8,423 bases of DNA, from positions 1 to 8,423 of the forward strand of contig CALCDT010000083.1 in NCBI GenBank assembly GCA_937900425.1, given 5' to 3'. The position numbers and the translations under genes are program-made. The DNA comes from an uncultured Alphaproteobacteria bacterium (GTDB lineage: Bacteria > Pseudomonadota > Alphaproteobacteria > Rhizobiales > Pleomorphomonadaceae). How positions within the stretch are numbered: position 1 is the first letter of the stretch; each line of letters starts with the position of its first letter. The notes under the pieces are model-generated. The model saw only the letters and a list, made by a program, of their open reading frames with translations, was not told the DNA's origin and did not search any database. Positions 1 through 5,927 of this stretch are shown here, piece by piece.

Positions 1-1470
1 CGCCCGCTCGTAGCGCGCGAGCCGCGCCGCGACGGGATCGTCCGGGGCGGCGCCGATCACGCACAGGACGAGACGCGGGTCGGCGAGCGCCTCGAGCGCC
101 TCGGCGAGGCGGAAGACGCCCTTGTGGGTCCGCGGCGTGCCGAGGAAGAGGATCACCCGGTCGGCGTCGGTGTAGCCGTATTCCCGGCGGACGCGGGCGC
201 GCACGTCATCGTCGCGGCCGAAGACCGCCTCGTCGCGGGCGTGGCGCACGATGCGACCGCCGAAGCGCTCGGCGAGCGCGACGTTGGAGACGGTGACCGC
301 GTCGAAGGTCGGAACCAGGGTCTCGCAGATCCGAGTCCAGGTCTCGCCGAAGGGGAGGGCGAGATCGGACGGGTCGAGGCCGGGCTCGTCGAGCGCGTCG
401 AGAGGCAGCCGGGTCCGTGCGGGGAAGAACGCCAGCTCGTGATCGTCGACGTCGAGGATCACCGGGCAGCCGCAGCGGTGCTTGAACAGCAGGCCGAGCA
501 CGATGCCGGGCAGGCGTGGCTTGCAGACGTAGACGACGTCCGCGTCGATCTCCGCCACCACGGCGGTCGCCGCGCGCAAGAAGTCGTCCATCGCGCGCGC
601 CGGAAACGTCCTGACCCGCAGACCGGCGTCCGCCAGAGGCGGCCAGAGACGGCCACCGTAGCGGTCGAACAGCGGGCCGACGAGTTCGACGTCGTGGTCG
701 GCCGCCAGCAGCTCGGCGAGAACGAAGGCACGGCCCGCCGGGTTGTGGCCGAGATCCCAGCAGACGACGACCGCCTTCCTGCGCCGTACCGGCGCGGCGG
801 CGGCATCCGTCGTCTCGCGGCCGTCGGCGCCCGCGTCCGAGGACACCGGGGGCGCCGACACGACGCGCTCGCCTGCCGGCCGCTCCGGCTTCCGCCCGTC
901 GGACAGGGATAGCTCGCGGACCGAGACCCGGCCGGCACCGGGGGCGAACTGGCAGGTCAGCGTGTAGCGGCGGCGGCGATCGAAGGCGGGCGTCTGCACC
1001 GTTCTCGATAGCGTCCCGTCCGCCGCGAAGGCGCGACCGTCGGCGATCTTGTGGAAGAACACCGCCTTCTCGTCGCCGCCGATCTCCAGAACGGCGACCC
1101 ATTCCACCGCCTGCGGCGCCTCGTCGTCCGGCCCGAGGGCGACACGGACGGCCAGCAGATGGCCGGCGGCGGTCTCCGAGAGCCGATCGAGGGCGATCGG
1201 CGCGCTGAGTCGCACCCGGGCCGCCGGGGCCGGCCACGTCATGGTCAGCCCGGCTTCGGGCGCGAAGGCGAGCGAGCGGCCGGACGAGGGTTCGTCGGAC
1301 CGGATTTCGGCGATCCAGCCGTTCGCCAGCACCGTCCTCCGCAGCCAGACGGTCGCCGGCGGCAGCCCCTCCGGCGTGCCACCGGCGAGGAGGCCGTCAA
1401 CGGCCGGCGCGGTGTCGGACGGCGCCGACGCGGTGGGGGATTCGAGGGAGAGGACTGTCGGAGGAGACAT
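1..1470 (-). CDS. Glycosyltransferase, GT4-like (GT-B fold), with long N-terminal extension; C-terminus beyond window
   Basis: Reading the minus strand from an ATG at 1470 gives 490 codons with no stop before the window edge, so the gene is partial at its 3' end. Residues from about 232 resemble the N-terminal half of a GT-B glycosyltransferase: VVVCWDLGHNPAGRAF (234-249), LAADHDVELVGPLF (255-268), VVYVCKPRLPG (312-322) and LDVDDHELAFF (339-349). TVSNVALAERFGG (393-405) is the usual 'then the name/place of the sugar-nucleotide enzyme' strand, and ILFLGTPRTHKG (440-451) opens the second, nucleotide-sugar-binding domain. The E-x7-E region would lie outside the window. Family knowledge says such enzymes move a sugar from an NDP-sugar onto a cytoplasmic acceptor; donor and acceptor cannot be told. 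Residues 35-190 are not GT-like and look beta-rich, followed by a polar, Ala/Asp/Pro-rich linker (191-230). The start is uncertain: no clear Shine-Dalgarno precedes the ATG, and an in-frame GTG at 1521 is possible. Confidence 0.85.
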   Translation of the reverse strand, partial: MSPPTVLSLESPTASAPSDTAPAVDGLLAGGTPEGLPPATVWLRRTVLANGWIAEIRSDEPSSGRSLAFAPEAGLTMTWPAPAARVRLSAPIALDRLSETAAGHLLAVRVALGPDDEAPQAVEWVAVLEIGGDEKAVFFHKIADGRAFAADGTLSRTVQTPAFDRRRRYTLTCQFAPGAGRVSVRELSLSDGRKPERPAGERVVSAPPVSSDAGADGRETTDAAAAPVRRRKAVVVCWDLGHNPAGRAFVLAELLAADHDVELVGPLFDRYGGRLWPPLADAGLRVRTFPARAMDDFLRAATAVVAEIDADVVYVCKPRLPGIVLGLLFKHRCGCPVILDVDDHELAFFPARTRLPLDALDEPGLDPSDLALPFGETWTRICETLVPTFDAVTVSNVALAERFGGRIVRHARDEAVFGRDDDVRARVRREYGYTDADRVILFLGTPRTHKGVFRLAEALEALADPRLVLCVIGAAPDDPVAARLARYERA

Positions 1471-1523
1471 CGGGGGCAGTCGGACCGTGATCGGAAAGGA
1501 ACCCGAAGACGGGCATATCACGT

Positions 1524-1551
1524 CGCCGCGCCCGACGCACGTCGGGCGGCG
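1524..1551 (-). terminator. GC-rich inverted repeat between methyltransferase and glycosyltransferase genes
   Basis: The arms CGCCCGACG (1529-1537) and CGTCGGGCG (1540-1548) are perfect inverted repeats. As RNA they give an 8-bp stem with a GCAC-type loop; alternative outer pairing of 1524-1528 with 1547-1551 could lengthen it. It starts 11 bases after the stop of the minus-strand methyltransferase. A second small hairpin (cccg/cggg, 1502-1513) follows and is trailed on the minus strand by a pyrimidine stretch, TTCCTTTCC. There is no clean T-run directly after the main stem, so this may be a weak terminator, an attenuating or processing structure, or a protein-binding palindrome. Confidence 0.35.
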
Positions 1552-1561
1552 AGGCTCCGGG

Positions 1562-2203
1562 TCACGGCCGGAGTACGTAGAAGCGGCGGCCGCCGGAGAC
1601 CGTCGGATGAACGGGGCCGACCGGCGTGACCGACCGGTAGCCGCGGTCGGCGGTGAGCCGCATCAGCGACGGTTCGGTGAGCCAGATCGAGGTCGGGTTG
1701 CCCCAGGACGCCTGGAGGGTGTCGCGTTCGGGAAACTCGACGCCGAAATAGCCGTCGAAGCAGCGCACGTCCGTCTCCCACGGCTCCGGCTCGGCACGGA
1801 TGAGTTCCGGCACATGGATCTGGGTGTCGAGGACGACGGCCCGGGCACCGCGGGCCCGGTCGAGCAACGCCGCCTGGTCGGCGAGGGGGAGGTGATAGAG
1901 GAGCCCCAGCACGAACACGTAGTCGAAGCCGTCGAGCGGGAAGGTCCGCACGTCGTCCCGCACGAACGTGATGCCCTGTCTCAGTTCTTCCCGCGGAAGC
2001 CGGTCGGTCCGCGCGTCGACCGCGGTGACCCGCAGGCCGAGGTCGCGGGCGAGCACCGAGAACCAGCAGGCGCCGGCGCCGAGGTCGACCGCGGTGCCGG
2101 TGGCGCGCAGCTCGTACACGAGGATGTGCCGGAACATCACGGTGCGGAAGTGGGGGAGGGACGCGATGTCTCGCGGCAGCGGAGGCGGTAGGGCGGCGGG
2201 CAC
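1562..2203 (-). CDS. Class I SAM-dependent methyltransferase
   Basis: The 213-residue product has a recognisable Rossmann-fold methyltransferase core. Motif I is AVDLGAGACWFS (38-49), followed by VTAVDARTDRL (59-69) with the acidic residue expected to hold the ribose of S-adenosylmethionine. RDDVRTFPL (82-90) fits the adenine-contact loop, and FDYVFVLGLLYHL (93-105) fits motif IV and post-motif. The C-terminal 80 residues (DTQIHVPEL, WETDVRCFDGYFG and onward) are a substrate-side cap I cannot assign to a named subfamily. The substrate is unknown; the neighbouring glycosyltransferase suggests a sugar, lipid or metabolite rather than a macromolecule (inference). The GTG at 2203 is the first usual start in a frame open back to 2287, but no Shine-Dalgarno is seen. 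GTG 2140 or ATG 2137 are alternatives that keep the whole SAM fold. It is separated by 91 bp from the glycosyltransferase and may share its transcript. Confidence 0.85.
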   Translation of the reverse strand: MPAALPPPLPRDIASLPHFRTVMFRHILVYELRATGTAVDLGAGACWFSVLARDLGLRVTAVDARTDRLPREELRQGITFVRDDVRTFPLDGFDYVFVLGLLYHLPLADQAALLDRARGARAVVLDTQIHVPELIRAEPEPWETDVRCFDGYFGVEFPERDTLQASWGNPTSIWLTEPSLMRLTADRGYRSVTPVGPVHPTVSGGRRFYVLRP

Positions 2204-2320
2204 GCGGAACCGTCGGAACTGGCCAATTCGTCGGCCGCCGGTACCGGGCGGCGTCCGGACGTTGGAGCGGAACGCAACGCCGGTTCACGCCTGCCCGCCG
2301 CCCCGACGGGCGCCGCACGG

Positions 2321-2348
2321 TTGCCTGCTCCCACCCCATCGCCATAGG
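2321..2348 (+). promoter_or_regulatory. Candidate -35/-10 promoter for the plus-strand pair
   Basis: TTGCCT (2321-2326) and CATAGG (2343-2348) are separated by 16 bp and lie 32 bp ahead of the ATG at 2381. The -35 matches four of six sigma-70 consensus positions, but the -10 matches only three, so the assignment is weak. It is the best-looking pair in this gap. Confidence 0.2.
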
Positions 2349-2368
2349 GTCTGCCGGCAACGGAACGC

Positions 2369-2372
2369 GGAG
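2369..2372 (+). promoter_or_regulatory. Ribosome binding site GGAG
   Basis: GGAG lies eight bases before the ATG at 2381 and supports that start. It is one of the few clear Shine-Dalgarno sequences in the window; most other starts here appear to rely on translational coupling or weak sites. Confidence 0.5.
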
Positions 2373-2380
2373 CGCACGGG

Positions 2381-3187
2381 ATGGAAGATGAAGGACGGGC
2401 CGGCGGCGTCGAGGCGTCCGAGCCGCCCACGGCCTTCGAGGAGGCCGAGCAGCTGCGGAGCCGCTCCTATCCCGGCCAGTGTGCGATGTGCGGCGCCAAG
2501 GCGGTCTTCGTCGGGACGTCGCTCGGCGCGCGGGAATCCTTCCCCTGCCCGACCTGCCGGGCGACGCTGCGCTATCGCGAGCAGGCCGGCGCGATTCTCA
2601 CCCATTTCGGTCGCGGCCGCTTCTCGTTCTTCACCCGGTTCGTCCGGTTTCCCGAGTGCCAACGCCTGTCGATCCTCGAGGCGGCGATTCGCGGCCCGTT
2701 CACCCGCCACCTCAAGGGACATCCCGGCTACGTGCAGTCCTACCTGTTCGACGACGTCGCGCCGGGAGAGACGAAGAACGGTGTGATCTGCCAGAATCTC
2801 GAGGCCATGACGTTCGCCGACGCGAGCTTCGATCTCGTCATCACCAGCGACGTGATGGAGCACGTCGCCGACGTTGACGCGGCGATCGCCGAGATCGGCC
2901 GCGTCCTGAAGCCAGGGGGCGCGCACGTCTTCTCGATCCCCCTGAAGTTTCCGCTCGCCGACGAGACGACCGCCCGGGCCTGCATCGTCGACGGGCGCGT
3001 GAAGCATCTCGCCGAGCCGCGGTACCACCGCTCCGGCACCGACACGCCGTCGCTGGTGTTCTCCGATTTCGGGCGCGACCTCGTCGAATGGCACCGCCGG
3101 CACGGCATGCAGGTGACGTTCCATCGCTCGCACCCGTTCGTCTCGCGGCTCTGCCACAGCGCCGCCGTGGTGGCGGTGCGGACATGA
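2381..3187 (+). CDS. Methyltransferase-domain protein with N-terminal zinc-ribbon-like Cys cluster
   Basis: The 268-residue product has two CxxC pairs near the N-terminus (C34/C37 in CAMC, C56/C59 in CPTC). They are spaced like a small zinc ribbon. After this comes a class I methyltransferase-like core: RLSILEAAIRGPF (95-107) sits where motif I should be, FDLVITSDVMEHV (150-162) is a classic Methyltransf_11-type motif, and RVLKPGGAHVFSIP (174-187) is the conserved strand and turn after it. The usual GxGxG of motif I is replaced by AAIRG, so SAM binding is either through a variant loop or lost. I recall proteins of this layout in polysaccharide and secondary-metabolite loci, but the substrate is not known. 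The start is set by GGAG at 2369-2372. The stop overlaps the next gene's start (ATGA), indicating translational coupling. Alternatively it could be a non-catalytic or scaffold protein. Confidence 0.85.
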   Translation: MEDEGRAGGVEASEPPTAFEEAEQLRSRSYPGQCAMCGAKAVFVGTSLGARESFPCPTCRATLRYREQAGAILTHFGRGRFSFFTRFVRFPECQRLSILEAAIRGPFTRHLKGHPGYVQSYLFDDVAPGETKNGVICQNLEAMTFADASFDLVITSDVMEHVADVDAAIAEIGRVLKPGGAHVFSIPLKFPLADETTARACIVDGRVKHLAEPRYHRSGTDTPSLVFSDFGRDLVEWHRRHGMQVTFHRSHPFVSRLCHSAAVVAVRT

Positions 3188-3939
3188 CGGCGACACCCGT
3201 GCGCATGGACGGGCTTTTCGACGGAGAGCCGCTGCCCTTCGACGGGGTGTGCCCCGTGTGCTCCGGCAATTTCGATGTCACACGTCTCCGGGAGCCGGTG
3301 CGGGTCTGCGGCTGCGGCGCCGGACGGCGGGCGATGGAGCTCGCCGCCGCCTTCCTGCAGGAATGGGCGCACGGCATCCACGCGACGGTGCGCGCACTCG
3401 CGGCGGATGCGACCATTCCGCACCCGAGGGTTCTCGATCTGTCGCTCGATCCGGTCCTGCCGCAGGCGATCACGCTTGCCGACCGGCTGACACGGGGTAA
3501 TCCGTTCGGGCCGGAGGCGGCGCTTCGGCTGCCACAGCCCGTCGACCCGGTGGATCTCGCCGCCCTGCCGGCGGCCGACGCGAGCGTCGACGTCGTCTTC
3601 CTGCGCGACGTCCTGTTCTGGGTACCGGAGCTGACCGCGCTGGTCCACGAGGTCGGCCGCGTGCTCGCGCCGGGTGGCCACGCCGTGTTCCAGGAGACCT
3701 TCGCCTGGCAGTTCCCGGACGAGACGGTGGAAGCCGGAGGCGGAGCCGCTCTGCCGCTGCGGGCGGGGGGCGGCACGCGGATGCCCGAGCGACGCATCAT
3801 CGGCGCCGATTTTCTCGACCTGCTCGCGACCGTGGGATTGCGTGCCTACGGCTACCGGCCGGGGCTCTCGGTGGACCCGCTCTATCGCAACCTGCTGATC
3901 GTCGCCGTGCGGGACGGAGCGCCGGTCAGTAAAGCCTGA
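3184..3939 (+). CDS. Methyltransferase-like protein with Cys cluster, degenerate SAM loop
   Basis: The ATG at 3184 shares bases with the previous stop (ATGA) and gives 251 residues; a longer frame open from 3088 would run through the upstream gene and is less likely. Near the N-terminus CPVC (C23/C26) and CGCG (C42/C44) suggest a metal site, less regular than in the neighbour. VLDLSLDPVL (83-92) occupies the motif I position but lacks the glycines. VDVVFLRDVLFWV (135-147) and GRVLAPGGHAVFQE (158-171) align with FDLVITSDVMEHV and GRVLKPGGAHVFSI of the upstream gene, and FPDET (177-181) aligns with PLADET there. The two are therefore probably tandem paralogs in which this copy has drifted further. 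LFW replaces the usual MEH, so catalysis is doubtful; a partner role for the upstream protein is possible (inference). Its last 14 bases overlap the convergent P450 gene. Confidence 0.78.
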   Translation: MTATPVRMDGLFDGEPLPFDGVCPVCSGNFDVTRLREPVRVCGCGAGRRAMELAAAFLQEWAHGIHATVRALAADATIPHPRVLDLSLDPVLPQAITLADRLTRGNPFGPEAALRLPQPVDPVDLAALPAADASVDVVFLRDVLFWVPELTALVHEVGRVLAPGGHAVFQETFAWQFPDETVEAGGGAALPLRAGGGTRMPERRIIGADFLDLLATVGLRAYGYRPGLSVDPLYRNLLIVAVRDGAPVSKA

Positions 3940-5089
3940 TCGGTAGGCTCTCGAACTGCCGAAAATCCTTCGACTGTCGTCGCCGTGCCGGCTCGTCTGC
4001 GGGCGCGAGCTCAAACCGCTCGACGAGGCGCCGGACGGTCGCCACCAGCTCCAGCGTGGCGATGTGCGGGCCGAGGCAGGCATGGGCACCGCCGCCGAAG
4101 GCGAAGAGCGGCGGCCCGGCGCGGGCGAGATCGACGTCGTCCGGAGCGTCGTAGACGTCGGGATCCCGATGGGCAGCCTCGATGACGAGGATCACCGGGG
4201 CGCCGGCGCCGATGGCGACGCCGCCCAGCTCCACGTCGCGCAGAGCGATGCGCCGGTTGAGCCGGTAGGTCGAACCGGCGAGCCGCAGCGCCTCGTCGAC
4301 GAAGGCCGGGACGAGAGAGGGCTCGTCGCGCAGGCGACGCTGGATATCCGCGCGGCGGGCCAGCAGATCGACGGCGTTGCCGAGGGCGGCGGACGAGGTC
4401 TCGACCACCGCCGTCACCATGAAGAGGGTCAGGTCGGTGGCGCTCAGGCCGGCAGTGTCGGCGATCGTCGCGACCGCGGCCGCGTCGCCGATCCGGTCGA
4501 CGAGGAACGTGCGCACCGTCTTCGCGATCTCGTCCAGCCGTCGGATCTCGCGCAGCGGCACGAGCGGCCGCCAGGCCGCCGACAGTTGCAGGGCGAGGTC
4601 GCGCAGCCACTCCACCTCGTCGATCCGCAGGCCGAGCGCCGAGGCGGCGACGGCGTTCGGCACGGCGTCGCAGACGGCCGGCATGAAATCGACGGTCGTA
4701 CCGGCCCTGAGCGGGGCGAGCGTCCGTTGCGCCAGCGCGTCGATCGCCGCTTCCGGCCAGCGGGCCGCGACCGCGGCGACAAAACGCTTCAGCTCCGCGC
4801 GGACAGCGCGATGCCGGTCGCCGCCCTGGAAGATCGCCGCGCCCTCGAGGACGGCGACGAGGTGGTCGGCGCGCTCGCCGGTCCGCCGCAGCACGTCGCG
4901 GACGCTCGCCGCCGGATCTGCCGTCCGGAAGTCCGACGACCGGAGCACCGCAGCGACGTCCGCATGGCGCATGACGAGCCACGCCTGCTCGGCCGCCGAC
5001 CACACCGGCGGCCCTACGGTCGCCGACGCCGGAGGCGCGCCGTCAGTCGCGATCGGGGCGACGGCCGGCATGGGCGCTGGGGTTGTCAT
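3926..5089 (-). CDS. Cytochrome P450
   Basis: This is a soluble bacterial-type P450 of 387 residues, slightly short for the family (about 400), without an N-terminal membrane anchor. It would use electrons from a ferredoxin and reductase, not encoded here, to hydroxylate or otherwise oxidise an organic substrate. The heme-thiolate loop is FAFGGGAHACLG (329-340) with ligand C338. The K-helix ExxR is EALR (266-269), and R323 fits the meander Arg. GGDRHRAVRAEL (89-100) matches the C-helix H..R region that contacts heme propionates. In the I helix, TAVVETSS (226-233) keeps the acid-Thr pair (E230-T231), but the small Gly of the usual AGxET is Val228. The ATG at 5089 lies nine bases after an in-frame stop, so it is the earliest start; it falls inside the 3' end of the upstream dioxygenase gene (47-bp overlap). 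It is the last gene of the operon. The substrate is not predictable from sequence alone. Confidence 0.95.
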   Translation of the reverse strand: MTTPAPMPAVAPIATDGAPPASATVGPPVWSAAEQAWLVMRHADVAAVLRSSDFRTADPAASVRDVLRRTGERADHLVAVLEGAAIFQGGDRHRAVRAELKRFVAAVAARWPEAAIDALAQRTLAPLRAGTTVDFMPAVCDAVPNAVAASALGLRIDEVEWLRDLALQLSAAWRPLVPLREIRRLDEIAKTVRTFLVDRIGDAAAVATIADTAGLSATDLTLFMVTAVVETSSAALGNAVDLLARRADIQRRLRDEPSLVPAFVDEALRLAGSTYRLNRRIALRDVELGGVAIGAGAPVILVIEAAHRDPDVYDAPDDVDLARAGPPLFAFGGGAHACLGPHIATLELVATVRRLVERFELAPADEPARRRQSKDFRQFESLPIRLY

Positions 5090-5927
5090 CGAAGATCATC
5101 GACATTCCGGCGCGCAGGGAGCGGGCGTGACGCGCCGCGGCGTCCGGGTGGAAGTCCGCCTCGGGGGCCTGTTCGAGTTCGTAGAGCCCGTGATCTCGCC
5201 CGCGCACGAGGGTCGCGAGGTTCCGCCTGCCGCCGGCTTGGCCGACATTGCCGGCGACGTAGCGGATTGCGAAGCCGGTGCGCCGGCGTCCACTCCGGTT
5301 CGGGTCCGATCCGTGGATGACGAGGGCGTGGTGCAGGGACATCTGGCCGGGCTCGAGTTCGACGTCGATCGCCCGCGAGACGTCGAGGGGCTCCAGCACC
5401 CGCTCCTTGCGGCCGAGCATGTTGTCGCGGTCGGTAGTGTCCTCGTGCGGGACCGGAGCGAGATGCGTGCCGGGAAGCACGCGGACGCAGCCGTTGTCGC
5501 GGCGGCTCGGCGTCAGGGCGAGCCACGCGGTCAGCGCGGCGGGCCGCGCCAGCTTCCAGTGGGTGGCGTCCTGGTGCCACGAGACGAACCTGTCGTCGTG
5601 TCCCGTCTTCGAGATGAAGCTCGTGCCCCAGCACAGGACGTCGGGGCCGATGAGCTCCTCGACAGCGTCGACGATGCGCGGGTCGTGGACGAGGTCCCAC
5701 AGCCAGGTCAGCAGGAGATGCGGTTTGGCGTTGAGCGCGGGCGGCAGGCGGCCGGCCCGCTCCGCCTCGACCGCCTCCAGCCTGCGGAGGCAGTCCGCCA
5801 CCTCGGCGCCGTCGAGGACATCGACGGGGAAGACGACGCCGTCGCGGGCGTAGGTCTTCCGCTGCGCCTCGGTGAGGCGCCCGCTCCGAGGCCCGCCGTT
5901 CGCCTGGCCCGTCCTCTTTCCGGTCAC
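5043..5927 (-). CDS. Phytanoyl-CoA dioxygenase (PhyH) family Fe(II)/2-oxoglutarate oxygenase, copy 1
   Basis: This 294-residue product is predicted to use Fe(II), O2 and 2-oxoglutarate to hydroxylate a substrate. The iron triad is visible: H118 and D120 in SWHQDATHW, and H205 in VIHGSDPNRS. R216, eleven residues after the distal His as in PhyH, is the likely 2-oxoglutarate carboxylate contact (RRRTGFAIRY, 214-223). The carboxylate ligand D120 is present, which argues against a halogenase, where it is Gly or Ala. TAWLALTP (133-140) and NGCVRVLPGTH (145-155) are typical of the family. A GTG start at 5927 overlaps the acyl-AMP ligase stop as GTGA, with a GGGAAG-like site upstream; the frame has no better start. 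More than half of its residues appear identical to the oxygenase encoded at the right edge, so the two are paralogs. Because it follows an acyl-activating enzyme, an acyl- or carrier-bound substrate is plausible (inference). Confidence 0.94.
   Translation of the reverse strand: MTGKRTGQANGGPRSGRLTEAQRKTYARDGVVFPVDVLDGAEVADCLRRLEAVEAERAGRLPPALNAKPHLLLTWLWDLVHDPRIVDAVEELIGPDVLCWGTSFISKTGHDDRFVSWHQDATHWKLARPAALTAWLALTPSRRDNGCVRVLPGTHLAPVPHEDTTDRDNMLGRKERVLEPLDVSRAIDVELEPGQMSLHHALVIHGSDPNRSGRRRTGFAIRYVAGNVGQAGGRRNLATLVRGRDHGLYELEQAPEADFHPDAAARHARSLRAGMSMIFDDNPSAHAGRRPDRD

Larger units (their letters stand above)
2204..2380. promoter_or_regulatory. Divergent intergenic region, likely promoters both ways
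   Basis: This 177-bp gap separates a minus-strand methyltransferase from the plus-strand methyltransferase pair, so initiation signals for both directions are expected here. Visible elements include a GC hairpin with arms GCCGCC (2234-2239) and GGCGGC (2247-2252) around a GGTACC core. It lies about 30 bp ahead of the minus-strand start. A smaller stem is at 2299-2312 (CGCCC/GGGCG). GTTGCC (2320-2325) and GGCAAC (2356-2361) are inverted copies spanning the plus-side promoter candidate, and TGCCGGCA (2352-2359) is an 8-bp palindrome. Short GC palindromes are common by chance at this base composition, so operator function is only a suggestion. No small ORF is convincing here. Confidence 0.4.

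Noticed and set aside
124..912. Plus-strand open frame of 262 codons
   Set aside because: Antisense to the glycosyltransferase coding frame and without any domain signature.
206..1237. Minus-strand frame of 343 codons with its own start and stop within the glycosyltransferase gene
   Set aside because: It is in a different frame from the glycosyltransferase and is a string of Arg, Gly, Pro and Ala; the frame open from 1470 to the window edge has recognisable GT-B motifs.
3088..3183. Longer N-terminus for the second plus-strand methyltransferase-like gene
   Set aside because: The extra 32 residues would lie wholly inside the preceding gene in another frame and look like random high-GC translation; the ATGA start at 3184 is better.
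3940..3990. Possible terminator after the plus-strand pair
   Set aside because: Only short, mismatched inverted matches (cggta/tgccg) with no T-run.
2740..4089. Minus-strand open frame of 449 codons opposite the tandem methyltransferase-like genes
   Set aside because: The plus-strand frames show clear methyltransferase motifs, a Shine-Dalgarno and an ATGA junction; the minus-strand translation is Arg/Ser-rich and featureless.
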